A stretch of DNA of 64,000 nt from Pseudoduganella flava (GTDB lineage Bacteria > Pseudomonadota > Gammaproteobacteria > Burkholderiales > Burkholderiaceae_D), in NCBI RefSeq assembly GCF_007830495.1, contig NZ_VLKW01000002.1:766270-830269 (forward strand), written 5' to 3'. Under the pieces are notes generated by a model. It did not search any database. It was given only the letters and a program-made list of their open reading frames with translations, and was not told the origin of the DNA. The position numbers were made by a program, and so were the translations under genes. Position 1 is the first letter of the stretch, and the number at the start of each line of letters is the position of its first letter. Positions 36,925 through 46,244 of this stretch are shown in pieces.

Positions 36925-36962
36925 CTCAGTGCGGCAACTCAGTGCGGTAACTCAGTGCGGCA
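36925..36962. repeat. Triplicated 13-bp repeat at the DUF3649/PepSY junction
   Basis: CTCAGTGCGGCAA, CTCAGTGCGGTAA and CTCAGTGCGGCA occur back to back. The unit contains the antisense of the DUF3649 stop codon context, so each copy repeats the end of the upstream gene (…CCGCACTGA) in the 35-bp junction. Confidence 0.85.
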
Positions 36963-37245
36963 GAATCGCCGCCAGCGACCATGTCAGCGACAGCGCAAGC
37001 GTCGCGCCGCCCGCCAGCGCGAACCACAGCCGGGTCACGCTTTTTACGGTGAACGCCCACAGCAGCAGCGCCAGGTACAGCAGGAAGCCGCCGATGGACG
37101 CCAGCACCACCGCGTCCGGCCGCGCCACGCCGCACGCGGCCAGCACGGCGGCCAGTGCCGCGACGGTGGACGCCGTCACCACGTAGCCGCCGCCGACGGC
37201 GCCAACGACGCGCAGAGTCACAGGAATGGCGGCGTGGCGGACCAT
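36952..37245 (-). CDS. DUF3649 family small membrane protein
   Basis: A 97-residue protein with three transmembrane segments (VVGAVGGGYVVTASTVAALAA, VLASIGGFLLYLALLLWAF, GGATLALSLTWSLAAIL). The sequence and its position directly after a TonB receptor and before PepSY and DUF3325 genes match DUF3649. It starts one base after the receptor stop. Likely part of the ferric-siderophore reduction or import assembly; exact role unknown. Confidence 0.8.
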   Translation of the reverse strand: MVRHAAIPVTLRVVGAVGGGYVVTASTVAALAAVLAACGVARPDAVVLASIGGFLLYLALLLWAFTVKSVTRLWFALAGGATLALSLTWSLAAILPH

Positions 37246-37246
37246 G

Positions 37247-39379
37247 TCAGAAGCGCACCGCGTAGCCCAGCGTCACCGTGCGGCCGCGCCCCGCGAAGTA
37301 GCGGGCCGGCTCGACCAGCGCGCTTTGCGAGTAGTAGGTGATGTAGGACTTGTCGAACAGGTTCGCGACGCCGATCCGCACGTCGCCCTTGGGCAGCTTG
37401 TAGCTCAGCGTCGCGTCGGCCAGCGTGTAGCCGGAGAACGCCTTGGCCGGGTCGTCGAACGTCTGGCTGAACGCGTGCTGCACCTGCACGAACGACGACA
37501 GCTTGTCCGTCCAGTTCGCGGTCCACGACGCCAGCAGGCGGTCCGGCGCCACGTTCAGGCCGTCCAGCTTCGCATCCAGGCTGCCGTTCGCATCGCTGTC
37601 GTAGCGGCCCTTCGTGTGCGCATACGACAGGCTGGCGCGCTGCGCCGCGTTGAAGCGGTAGGCCACACTGGCATCGACACCTTCCAGCCGCGTCTTCTCG
37701 CGCGCCATCGCGAACACGCCATTATTCGAGACGACGCGCGCGCCGTAGTCGGAGTCGGAGCGGTACCAGGACGCATCCATTTCCCAGTTGCCCTTGCGGG
37801 CGCGGGCGCCGAATTCGACGCCGTCCGTCAGGATCGGTTCCAGGCTGCGCAGGCTGGCGATGCTCTGGCCCGGCGTGTTGATCGAGCGCAGCGTGCGGCC
37901 GATGTCCGGCAGGCCGAAGCCTTCCGAATAGCTGGCGTACAGGCTGATCCCGTCGACCGGCGTGAACACGATGCCTGCATTGGCCAGCGTTTCGTTGAAC
38001 TTGATCTTGCCGCCCTCGACGAGCGTGTTGTTGTAGGCGGCCAGGGTGCGGTAGGTGTCCACCTTCAGGTCGGCGTTCTCGCGGCGCACGCCCGCGTGCA
38101 CGGTCACGGTGTCGATCACCTTGTACTCGCCCTGCGCGAACAGCGACAGGTTGGTGTACTTCGACTGTGGCACGAACGTGCGGCCGGTGCCGTACATGTC
38201 CTGCTTGCCTTCGTCGACCAGCGTGTCGAAGCCCACCGTCAGCTTGGCGCGGCCGGCGAACAGGCCGTCCTTCGTCAAGCCCACCTTGCTGCCGTACTTC
38301 TTCGCGACGGAGCGCGACTGGTCGTACAGCTTGCCGCGCGGGGCGATCGTCACGTCCTGGAACGTGGCCGAGTTGTCGGCGCCGAACAGGCCTTCGAACT
38401 CCTGGCGGAACGCCATCGCGGACAGTTCCATGCCCAGCAGGTCGTAGTGGTTGTAGCTGGCGCTGGCCGTCCACACGTCGTTCCACGCCGGCGTGCCGGG
38501 CGGCGTGCCTTCGACGGACGTGGAGGGGATGCCCAGCGTGCGGTTGCCCGCCACGCCCACGTAGTTGGCCTTCGACTTGATGCGGTAGCGGTTCACCGAG
38601 AACTGCAGCTTCTGCTTGTCGCCCGGGCGGTAGCCGATCTTGGCCAGCACGTCGTAGCTGCGCGAATCCATCAGGTCGCCCTGCGTCACGTCCACGCCGA
38701 TGGGCCGGCCGGCGCCGTCCAGGTACAGGCCCTGGTCCTCGTAGCCGAGGGAAAAGAGGTATTCGAGCTTGTCGCCGCGGCCGTCCGCGCGGTAGGTCGT
38801 CTTGTAGCCGAGGACATCCGAATTTACGTCCGTCGTCGGCGCCGTCACCTGCACGTCCAGGGACTGGTTGAACGAACCCTTTTCCGGGCTGCGCGTGATG
38901 ATGTTGATCGTGCCGCCCGTCGCGCCCAGGCCGTTGATGGCGTTCGGGCCCTGGACGATCTCGATGCGCTCGACCATCGAATAATCGATCGTGTGCGCCT
39001 CGCGGCCCGTCGGCCGCACGGGGTTCGATTGCGGCACGCCGTCGATCAGGATCAGCGGCGTGCGGCCGCGCAGCGTTTCGCCGGAGCCGTTCATCTTGCC
39101 GCGGCTGGGCGTGTACGACGGCAGCAGGTTGCTCAGCACGTCCGACGAATTGGTGGAGATCGACAGCTGCCGGGCGATGTCTTCCTTCTCGATCACGACG
39201 ACCGTTTGCGGCGCCTTGTCGACTTCGATGTTCGAGCGCGAGGCGGTGATGATCACGGGCTGCATCAGCGCTTCCGCGGCGGCGGCCTGCGTTTGCGCGG
39301 ACGCGGGCGCACCGATGGCGAGCAGCATGGCCGCAGCCAGCGGACGGAGTTGGAACGGCATGACCTTGTACGACTGCAC
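37247..39379 (-). CDS. TonB-dependent siderophore receptor
   Basis: A 710-residue outer-membrane receptor: signal peptide ending near ASAQT, TonB-box-like VIITAS, plug domain (VVVIEKEDIARQL, LILIDGVPQSNPVRPTG, VERIEIVQGPNAINGLGATGGTINIITR) and a ~22-strand barrel ending in the terminal Phe (LGYAVRF). GTG 39379 with GGGGAGA seven bases upstream is the best start; ATG 39361 is an alternative. The Fur-like box at 39514 and the adjacent NIS operon suggest import of the siderophore made by that operon. Confidence 0.93.
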   Translation of the reverse strand: MQSYKVMPFQLRPLAAAMLLAIGAPASAQTQAAAAEALMQPVIITASRSNIEVDKAPQTVVVIEKEDIARQLSISTNSSDVLSNLLPSYTPSRGKMNGSGETLRGRTPLILIDGVPQSNPVRPTGREAHTIDYSMVERIEIVQGPNAINGLGATGGTINIITRSPEKGSFNQSLDVQVTAPTTDVNSDVLGYKTTYRADGRGDKLEYLFSLGYEDQGLYLDGAGRPIGVDVTQGDLMDSRSYDVLAKIGYRPGDKQKLQFSVNRYRIKSKANYVGVAGNRTLGIPSTSVEGTPPGTPAWNDVWTASASYNHYDLLGMELSAMAFRQEFEGLFGADNSATFQDVTIAPRGKLYDQSRSVAKKYGSKVGLTKDGLFAGRAKLTVGFDTLVDEGKQDMYGTGRTFVPQSKYTNLSLFAQGEYKVIDTVTVHAGVRRENADLKVDTYRTLAAYNNTLVEGGKIKFNETLANAGIVFTPVDGISLYASYSEGFGLPDIGRTLRSINTPGQSIASLRSLEPILTDGVEFGARARKGNWEMDASWYRSDSDYGARVVSNNGVFAMAREKTRLEGVDASVAYRFNAAQRASLSYAHTKGRYDSDANGSLDAKLDGLNVAPDRLLASWTANWTDKLSSFVQVQHAFSQTFDDPAKAFSGYTLADATLSYKLPKGDVRIGVANLFDKSYITYYSQSALVEPARYFAGRGRTVTLGYAVRF

Positions 39380-39513
39380 AGAAATCTCCCCAGCGTGTTT
39401 GAAATGATGGACATGCGCCGCCCGGCCCCGGCGCAAGGGGAGGGCGCGCAGTGGTACTCATGGGTTACTGCAGGGCTGGCTTCGCATGCGGACGCATGCA
39501 CGCGTGGCTGGCT

Positions 39514-39538
39514 AAATGAGAATGTTTCTCATTATCAT
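39514..39538. promoter_or_regulatory. Fur box upstream of the TonB receptor gene
   Basis: AAATGAGAATGTTTCTCATTATCAT contains near-palindromic AATGAGAA..TTCTCATT and agrees with the Fur 7-1-7 consensus built on GATAATGATAATCATTATC. It lies 135-160 bp before the receptor start and 18 bp after the end of the siderophore operon. Confidence 0.75.
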
Positions 39539-39556
39539 ACGCGTATTGCCCTGAAG

Positions 39557-40243
39557 TCAAGCGGACGTTGTCACCGGCAGTTGTGTTGACAATTGTGCGG
39601 ACAATTGTGTCGGCAGCTGCGCGGCGAGTCGCCGGCGCCGCTCCGCTTCCGCCTGGGCGCGCTGCGCGGCCCGCGCGCCAATGCCGGCCGCGCGGGCCGG
39701 ATCGAGGATGAAGAGGCCGTCGTCGTCGCCGACCACAAGGTCGCCGGGGCGCACCGTCACGTCGCCGATGCGCACAGGGACGTTGACGGCGCCACCCATG
39801 TCCAGCGGCCGCGTCGTGACGGCGCTGATGCCTTCGGCGAAGACGGGAAAGCCGAGTGCCGTCACCGCGCGCACGTCGGTGACGCAGCCGGCAATGACGA
39901 CGCCGGCCAGGCCCTTGATGCGCGCGGCCAGCGTGCGCAGCTCGCCCCAGCACGCGCGGTGCTCGTCGCCGGGCGCCATCTCGATCACCAGCACGTCGCC
40001 GGGGCGGCTGGCGATCAGCGCGGGGCGCAACACGCTGCCGTCGACGGCCGGCAATCGCACGGTGACGGCGTTGCCGAGCAGCCGGATCGGCCGGAACAGC
40101 GGCTGCACGCCGCGCACGTAGCCGTCTTCCGTCACGTGGCCGATCGTCGACGCATCGATGCCGGCGTACAGCGCGAGCAGCGCGGCATCGACACCCTGCA
40201 CGCGGGGCTGCAGGTCATGCGGGCTGCAGCTCGGCATGCTCAC
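39557..40243 (-). CDS. RraA-like family protein at the end of the siderophore operon
   Basis: A 228-residue RraA/HMG-aldolase-like protein: GNAVTVRLPAVDGSVLRPAL, GDVLVIEMAPGDEHRACWGEL, the GLAGVVIAGCVTDVRAV motif carrying the conserved Asp and Arg, and PGDLVVGDDDGLFIL. The C-terminus has a Q-L-S-T repeat. Family members are aldolases/decarboxylases of 4-carboxy-4-hydroxy-2-oxoadipate and oxaloacetate, or RNase E inhibitors. GTG 40243 overlapping the preceding stop is chosen; ATG 40237 is possible. Oxaloacetate chemistry would suit a citrate-based siderophore, but this is inference. Confidence 0.82.
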   Translation of the reverse strand: MSMPSCSPHDLQPRVQGVDAALLALYAGIDASTIGHVTEDGYVRGVQPLFRPIRLLGNAVTVRLPAVDGSVLRPALIASRPGDVLVIEMAPGDEHRACWGELRTLAARIKGLAGVVIAGCVTDVRAVTALGFPVFAEGISAVTTRPLDMGGAVNVPVRIGDVTVRPGDLVVGDDDGLFILDPARAAGIGARAAQRAQAEAERRRRLAAQLPTQLSAQLSTQLPVTTSA

Positions 40244-42162
40244 GCGGCGGCTGCCGAGTCTTCCGGCGGTGTGGCGTGGTGCGCGGGCGCCGCCTGGAAC
40301 GGATTGCTCGTGACGCTCTTCCCGAACGGCATGCTGCCCGGGCCCGCGGCGCGCTCGATCATCGGCCGCACCAGCAGTTTCAACGGCCACTCCGGCGCGT
40401 CGAACAGCCGGTCCCGCAGCATCGCGCGCGCCTCGCTGCCGAAGTCAATGCGCTCGATCGCCTGCTCCAGCACGTCGCGCAGCATCGCCCATGCCTGGCT
40501 GGCCGCGACACCGTAACGGGCTTCGGCGGTCTCGAAGATCGCGCGTACGTTGACCTGGATGGCCAGCGTCTGCAGGTAGAACAGCAGGTCTTCCGGCGTG
40601 GCGTGGTACAGCGTGTTGGCATGGCCGGGCTTCAGCTGGTATTCCGGATCGGCCAGGCCCTGGCGCTCCAGCCACGGCACGTGCACGCGCAGCGAATCGT
40701 GGTCGCGCAGCAGCAGGCCGGTGGCGCGGCCGGCGCGCCACACCAGCACCGCGTTCTGGCCATGCACCTCGGCCAGGAGGCCCAGGCGGAACATGCGCAG
40801 GTTGATGTCGAAGAAGACTTCGCACAGTTCCCGCAGCAGCGCGAGTACGGGGCCCGGTTCGGCCGGCAGCCGGCGCTGGCGCAGCCACGCGTCGAAGAAG
40901 TGCGTGTCCCGCGGTGCCAGCGGCACGCCCAGCGCCGCCATCGGCACCAGCCGGCATTCCGCATCCTGGGTCAGCGCATGCGGGTAGCTGCGCACCATCG
41001 CGGCCAGGTGGCGCGGGCCTTCGTCGAACAACGTCGCCTGCTCCGGCAGGTAGGCCCACCATTTCGTTTCGTCGCACAGGAACACGCGCTGGGTCAGCAC
41101 CGGGTCCAGTGCAAGGGCGCGGCGCAGCAGGCTTTCGCTGCGCTGGCCGTTGATCATCTTGATCGCCGGCAGATAGCGCGACGCGCCCAGCGAGTGGATG
41201 CCCAGCGGGAGCTTCAGGTGATGGTGGCTGCTTGACACGGGCGCCAGCGAACGCACCGACGACGTCGGCACGAAGCCGCCATGCGCGAAGTCCAGCGGCA
41301 CGCAGGTGCCGTCGGCCAGTTCGGCCGGCAGCATCTTCGGCAGCACGTGGGCGAGCTGCCACGGGTGGACGGGCAGCGCGACGTGGCTGGCGCCGATGCC
41401 GCGCGCCGCCATCTCCGCATGCAGCGCCTGCCGCTCCCCGTCATCGAGCAGGAAGCGCTCCGGGCGCGTTTCGCGGGGATCGTCGACGCCGTTGCCGCAG
41501 GCGACGGAGTCGGCCCGCACGGCCACCCAGCGCAGCGGCACCTCTCGCCCGAATTCGGCCATGTAGGCATGGTAGTCGGCGCGATCGAACCCTTTCTTGG
41601 CCTTGGCGACGGGGTGGAACGGCCGGTCGCGCAGCGATGCGCACTGCTCCAGGGTGCGGAACGCAGCGGCGGCCGAGCCCTCCAGCACGGTGGCCGTGTC
41701 GACCGCGTGCGCCAGCGACCATGCCGTCTGCCGTACCGAGTCCTCGATCCAGTCGAGGAACATCGCGGCACCTTGCTCGTTGTCGCGAATGAAGCTGTCG
41801 GGCGCATGGGCGATCAGCAGGCGCACCAGGCCGGCCGGGTCCAGCGCGGCCGGCTCGTCTTGCGCCGCGATGCGCCATGCCTGCGCTGGAATGCCGGGCG
41901 CGCACTGCACCGGCTGGGCGATGCCGCGTACGACAGGCACCACCACGCGGTCGAGCGGCGCGGCGGCGAGCGTCCATTGCCATACCAGCGTGCCCTGGGG
42001 CAGCGTGCCCAGCGCCGGCGGCCATTCGGAGGCAGGCAGCAGTTGCGGGTGGGCCGCATCGAACAGGCCTTCGGCCAGCAGGCAGTCGATCAGGTCGCGC
42101 AGCACCAGTTCCGCGGCCTCGGTTTGCAGTTGTTCTTCGTTGTTCACGTAGTCATCCTTCAT
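40240..42162 (-). CDS. NIS siderophore synthetase (IucA/IucC family, AcsA-like)
   Basis: A 640-residue NRPS-independent siderophore synthetase. Motifs include LPVHPWQ, the active-site block HHHLKLPLGIHSLGASRYLP, ETKWWAYLPEQ and the ferric reductase-like C-terminal part (LLRELCEVFFDINLRMF, EVHGQNAVLV). It uses ATP to join a carboxylate (citryl or 2-oxoglutaryl) to an amine or alcohol. ATG 42162 overlaps the aldolase gene by 11 bp; a GTG 12 bases later has a better AAGGA site. One of three synthetases in the operon. Confidence 0.93.
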   Translation of the reverse strand: MKDDYVNNEEQLQTEAAELVLRDLIDCLLAEGLFDAAHPQLLPASEWPPALGTLPQGTLVWQWTLAAAPLDRVVVPVVRGIAQPVQCAPGIPAQAWRIAAQDEPAALDPAGLVRLLIAHAPDSFIRDNEQGAAMFLDWIEDSVRQTAWSLAHAVDTATVLEGSAAAAFRTLEQCASLRDRPFHPVAKAKKGFDRADYHAYMAEFGREVPLRWVAVRADSVACGNGVDDPRETRPERFLLDDGERQALHAEMAARGIGASHVALPVHPWQLAHVLPKMLPAELADGTCVPLDFAHGGFVPTSSVRSLAPVSSSHHHLKLPLGIHSLGASRYLPAIKMINGQRSESLLRRALALDPVLTQRVFLCDETKWWAYLPEQATLFDEGPRHLAAMVRSYPHALTQDAECRLVPMAALGVPLAPRDTHFFDAWLRQRRLPAEPGPVLALLRELCEVFFDINLRMFRLGLLAEVHGQNAVLVWRAGRATGLLLRDHDSLRVHVPWLERQGLADPEYQLKPGHANTLYHATPEDLLFYLQTLAIQVNVRAIFETAEARYGVAASQAWAMLRDVLEQAIERIDFGSEARAMLRDRLFDAPEWPLKLLVRPMIERAAGPGSMPFGKSVTSNPFQAAPAHHATPPEDSAAAA

Positions 42163-42949
42163 CAAGAGTCATCGATTTCAGTTTGGCCTGCAAGGCCCGG
42201 AAGGCGATGCCGCGCTCGTCGCCCAGCACGAACGCGTGCACGCCGCGCGCGCGCCAGGTCGCCACGTCGCCGTCGGCGCGGGGAATGGCGCAGTAAGGGA
42301 TGCCGGCCTGCCGGCACGCCTGCTGCACGTGCAACAGCGCTTCCTGCACGCTTGGTGCAGCCGTCTGCCACGGCATGCCGAGCGATTGCGACAGGTCGGC
42401 CGCGCCTTCGAGCACCATGTCGATGCCCGGCACGGCGAGGATGTCGACGATCTGCCGTACACCTGCGCCGCTTTCGATCATCGGCACGACGATGATTTCG
42501 TCGTTGGCCCGCACCACGTACTCGGCCAGGCTGGAACGGCCGAACGCACCGGGACGGCCCGCGTTCAGGCTGCGGTTGCCGTGTGGGTGATATTTGCAGG
42601 CGGCGACGAGCTGGCGCGCCGCTTCCGCGGTTTCCACGCATGGCGCGACGATGCCCTGCGCGCCGCCGTCCAGCGCGCGCAGGATTTCCTTCGGGTCGAT
42701 CCGCGCGCCGTTCGCGATGCGCACCAGGGCCGTGATGCCCATCGCCTCGGCCGTGCGCAGCATGTTCTCCAGCGTCTCCGGGTTCACCAGCACGTGTTCC
42801 GTGTCGACGATCACGAAGTCGAAGCCGGCCGCGCCGACGATTTCCACGGCGGCCGGCGCGGGCATCGAGCAGAACAGGCCGAACACGGGGTCGCCGCGGC
42901 GCAGCTTCTGTTTCAGCGCGTTCGGCCGCGGTACATTGGAGGTCAGCAC
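42152..42949 (-). CDS. HpcH/HpaI aldolase family protein (SbnG/AcsB-like citrate synthase candidate)
   Basis: A 265-residue class II aldolase-like TIM barrel: GLFCSMPAPAAVEIVGAAGFDFVIVDTEH, DGGAQGIVAPCVETAEAA, and LEGAADLSQSLG. Homologues in staphyloferrin B (SbnG) and achromobactin (AcsB) clusters make citrate from oxaloacetate and acetyl-CoA for siderophore assembly. The GTG at 42949 lies 7 bp inside the preceding gene; no ATG is near. The citrate synthase role is inferred from cluster context. Confidence 0.88.
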   Translation of the reverse strand: MLTSNVPRPNALKQKLRRGDPVFGLFCSMPAPAAVEIVGAAGFDFVIVDTEHVLVNPETLENMLRTAEAMGITALVRIANGARIDPKEILRALDGGAQGIVAPCVETAEAARQLVAACKYHPHGNRSLNAGRPGAFGRSSLAEYVVRANDEIIVVPMIESGAGVRQIVDILAVPGIDMVLEGAADLSQSLGMPWQTAAPSVQEALLHVQQACRQAGIPYCAIPRADGDVATWRARGVHAFVLGDERGIAFRALQAKLKSMTLDEG

Positions 42950-44796
42950 GCCACGTCCCTGAACGCGTGCAGCGGGTTCGGCACCTGGCGGAAGCGCGGC
43001 TCGGCGTCGCCCAGCAGGCGGCGCTTCGTCAGCTCTTCCACCTGGAACGTCGGCGCGAACACGTCGAACGCGGCATAGCGCTCGGCGTGCTGCGGGTGGC
43101 GCTGCTGGTACTGGCGGATCAGCTTTGCCGTCATCGCCCAGAATTCCGTCTCCGGCAAGCCGTGGTGGCGCGCCAGGAAGATCGCCGTCTCCGCCATGCA
43201 GATGAAGAAGAACGCATCGCACGAGAAGTCGCGCACGGCATCCAGGTCGTCCGTCAGGATGAACGAGTTGCGGTTGATGCGCGCATGCGTGGCGGGAACG
43301 GGCACGAGGTTCGGTGCCAGTTCCGGCTGCGCCAGGTGGGCCGGCGAGTAGCGCACACCGTCATGGAAATCCTTCAGCGCGATGCGGGCCGGCCAGCCGT
43401 CCTGGTGGATCAGCACGATGTTCTGCGCATGCGATTCCATGCCGATGCCGTGGGCGAACAGCATGTGGATGATCGGTGTGACCGCCACGTGCAGCAGGCG
43501 TTCAGTCCATGCGTGCACGCCGTGACGCTCGATCCACGGGGCGATCAACGGGTTGCCGGTATCGTCGACGTGGCACAAGCCGTTGAACGGCACGGCTGCC
43601 TCGCCGTCCCGCAGGTAGCCGTGCAGGCTCTCGCGCCAGATCGCGCCCAGCGTGCCGTACGCGCGCGCCTTGCGCGGCTCCGGCAGCGTGTCGTAGTTGA
43701 AGCTCACGCCCAGCACTTCGCCGAGGATCACGAAATCCAGCTCACGGGCCGTCGGGTCGCTGCCGATCAGCCGGTGCAGCCAGTCCGTGACGATCGGACC
43801 GTTCATCACCGTGTGCGCAGCGAGGATGCGGCTCGTCGACGTGTTCGTGATGCTGAGCGACAGCTTTACGTACGCCTTTTCCGGGGCGCTGTGGTTGGCC
43901 AGCGTGCGGATCGATTGCTGCGGGCGGTAGCTGTCGCTGCCCGTGCCCAGCCAGACGACGCTGCCGTCGGCCAGCTCCGCATGGAACAGCGTGGCGATGC
44001 GCTGCTGCCACTGCCACGGGTGCACCGGCAGCAGCAAGTATTCGCCGATGTCCTTGCCTTGCTGGGCCAGCAGCGCGGCGAAGCGGGCGTATTCCGCGTC
44101 GCCCAGCTCGGCCTGGATCAGCTGGCGGTAATCCAGCCGCGTGGAATGGTTCATCCGCGCCGCGCGCTGGTGCACCGCGAGCCAGTGCAGGGCGAGTGGC
44201 TGTTTGAACTCCGGGCCGTAGCGGCGGTTGTCGTCCAGCGAGAAGCCGATGCGCGATTTGTAGCTGGGGTGGTACAGGTGGGCGTCCATGATGTCGCCTT
44301 CCAGCTCGTCGTAGGCACGCTGCGCGGCCGGGCCGCTGGCGCCTGCCGGCTGGCTGTGCGCCTGCAGGTCCTTGGCCAGCGTCTGTTCCAGCTCGTCGAT
44401 GAAGGCGGCCAGGCGGTCCGATGGCGGCAGGCGGCCGAGGACTTCGGCGCACACGTCGGCGAGCGTGGCCGGCCGCGCGTCTTCGTCGCGGGCGGCACGC
44501 AGCACGGGGCCGCGATCGAGCTTGACGAGGCCGAAGCTCGTCTTCATCTCGCCGGGGCAGCGGTACTGCACGGCGCGGCCCTGTGGATCGCTGCCTTCGA
44601 CGAGGAACTGGCCCGCGCGCGCGTATTCGCAAGGCACCACGCCTTCATAGATCAGCGCCTGCAGCAGCTGGCGCACGACGCGTTGTTCCACTTGCCGGTA
44701 GCGGGGCGATTGCAGCGCGGCCAGCCAGGCCGTGGTCCACGTGTCGCGGGCGTCCTTGGCCTGGTCTTCGATTTGCTTTGCTTCCAGGATGTTCAT
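42943..44796 (-). CDS. NIS siderophore synthetase (IucA/IucC family, AcsC/SbnF-like)
   Basis: A 617-residue NIS synthetase with the ATP and carboxylate site patterns HPWQWQQRIA, RTLANHSAPEKAYVKLSLSI followed by TNTSTSRILAAH, and the C-terminal block HGIGMESHAQNIVLIHQDGWPARIALKDFHDGV (read in two parts). The KLSLSITNTSTSR signature is typical of AcsC/SbnF/PvsD-type enzymes. Start 44796 is 17 bp after the exporter stop. In achromobactin, the homologue joins diaminobutyrate to a citryl intermediate. Confidence 0.93.
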   Translation of the reverse strand: MNILEAKQIEDQAKDARDTWTTAWLAALQSPRYRQVEQRVVRQLLQALIYEGVVPCEYARAGQFLVEGSDPQGRAVQYRCPGEMKTSFGLVKLDRGPVLRAARDEDARPATLADVCAEVLGRLPPSDRLAAFIDELEQTLAKDLQAHSQPAGASGPAAQRAYDELEGDIMDAHLYHPSYKSRIGFSLDDNRRYGPEFKQPLALHWLAVHQRAARMNHSTRLDYRQLIQAELGDAEYARFAALLAQQGKDIGEYLLLPVHPWQWQQRIATLFHAELADGSVVWLGTGSDSYRPQQSIRTLANHSAPEKAYVKLSLSITNTSTSRILAAHTVMNGPIVTDWLHRLIGSDPTARELDFVILGEVLGVSFNYDTLPEPRKARAYGTLGAIWRESLHGYLRDGEAAVPFNGLCHVDDTGNPLIAPWIERHGVHAWTERLLHVAVTPIIHMLFAHGIGMESHAQNIVLIHQDGWPARIALKDFHDGVRYSPAHLAQPELAPNLVPVPATHARINRNSFILTDDLDAVRDFSCDAFFFICMAETAIFLARHHGLPETEFWAMTAKLIRQYQQRHPQHAERYAAFDVFAPTFQVEELTKRRLLGDAEPRFRQVPNPLHAFRDVAC

Positions 44797-44813
44797 GGTT
44801 TTCCTTTTGAATG

Positions 44814-46244
44814 TCAGAGTGACCCGGCGGCGGCGGGAGCGCCGGCCGGTTTCGGGAACAGCAGCGCCAGCGGCAGCGTCAGCAAGATGAGCAGGCCGAT
44901 GGCGACGAAGATTTCATTGAGCGCAGCGAGGCTGGCGGCCGTCTCCTGCGCACCGGCGCCGACCAGTACCGCGCGGCGCACTTCAAAGTAGATCGACACG
45001 AGCACCACCGCCAGCGACGCCGTCACGCGGCGCAGGATGTTGTTCATCGCCGACCCTTCCGTCACGAGGTGTTCGGGAATGGCGTTCAAGCCGGCCGTCG
45101 TGACGGGCAGGTAGGACAGCGCCAGCCCCACGCCGCGCAGCGCCATCAGCGCCACGATGGGCCACAGCGCCGTGCCGGGGCCGACGAGGCCGAACGCCGC
45201 CGTCGCCACGCCGCTGCACAGCAGGCCGAGCGCGATGCCGGTGCGCGGACCGTGCCGGTCCAGCAGCCGGCCGCCGGGTGCCGAGAACAGGCTGGCGCAC
45301 AGCGCGGTGGCGAACAGCGCGACGCCCGTCCACGTGGCGCCGAAACCGAGCACCGTCTGCATCAACAGCGGCAGCAGCACGACGCAGCCGAACATGCCCA
45401 CCGACTGCGCCGCGACGATCGCCACGCTGACGCTGTAGCCCGGCTCGGCGAAGATGCGCAGGTTCAGGAGCGGCGCCGGATGGCGCAGCTCGACGCGCAC
45501 GAAGCGGGCCAGGCACAGCACGGCCGCGCCGACGAGGCCGAGCGTGAGCGGCTCCGTCAGCGCGGCCCAGGTGCGCACGCGGCTGAGCGTCGCGAGCAGC
45601 AGGCCGACACCGGCGGTGGCCAGTACAAAACCGCGCCAGTCGAACGGGCGCGGCGTGCGCGCGGCAGGCGCCGGCAGGCAGTACCAGCCGATGATCCAGC
45701 CCAGCAAGCCGACGGGGATGTTCACGGCGAACAGCGCATGCCAGTTGGCGAACTGCACCAGCAAGCCGCCCAGCACGGGCCCGACGGCCGGCGCCAGCAT
45801 CACGGCCATGCCCCACCAGCCGCTGACGCGGCCCCGTTCCTCCTTCGGGTAGACCTCGAACACGAGGGCCAGCGACAGCGGGATCGTGATGCCGCCTGCC
45901 ACGCCCTGGATGCAGCGCGCCGCGATCACCCACGCCATCGTCGGCGCCACCGTGCCCAGGCACGAGCCGGCAATGAACAGCGCCAGGCCGGCCAGGTACA
46001 CGCGCTTCTTGCCGTAGCGGTTGCCCAGCCACGCCGTCACCGGCATCGTCATGCCCATGCTGATCATGAACGCGGTGATCACCCAGCTGGCCGCCACGGC
46101 GTCGATGCCGAACGCCGCGATGAAGACGGGAATCGCCGGGTTCAGCGCCGTGTTGTTCAGGCTGATCGCGACGGTCCCCAGCAGCACGGTCGCGAACACG
46201 AACCGGCGCGCCTTGGCCGACATGGGCGCGTGCACCTCGCTCAT
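44814..46244 (-). CDS. MFS (DHA2-type) siderophore exporter
   Basis: A 476-residue, 14-helix major facilitator. The cytoplasmic loop motif GNRYGKKRVYLAGL and the antiporter motif VMLAPAVGPVLGGLL place it in the DHA2/EmrB group. Its place inside the siderophore operon, with ATGA overlap to the aminotransferase gene, parallels YhcA (achromobactin), SbnD and PvsC, all siderophore exporters. Confidence 0.92.
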   Translation of the reverse strand: MSEVHAPMSAKARRFVFATVLLGTVAISLNNTALNPAIPVFIAAFGIDAVAASWVITAFMISMGMTMPVTAWLGNRYGKKRVYLAGLALFIAGSCLGTVAPTMAWVIAARCIQGVAGGITIPLSLALVFEVYPKEERGRVSGWWGMAVMLAPAVGPVLGGLLVQFANWHALFAVNIPVGLLGWIIGWYCLPAPAARTPRPFDWRGFVLATAGVGLLLATLSRVRTWAALTEPLTLGLVGAAVLCLARFVRVELRHPAPLLNLRIFAEPGYSVSVAIVAAQSVGMFGCVVLLPLLMQTVLGFGATWTGVALFATALCASLFSAPGGRLLDRHGPRTGIALGLLCSGVATAAFGLVGPGTALWPIVALMALRGVGLALSYLPVTTAGLNAIPEHLVTEGSAMNNILRRVTASLAVVLVSIYFEVRRAVLVGAGAQETAASLAALNEIFVAIGLLILLTLPLALLFPKPAGAPAAAGSL

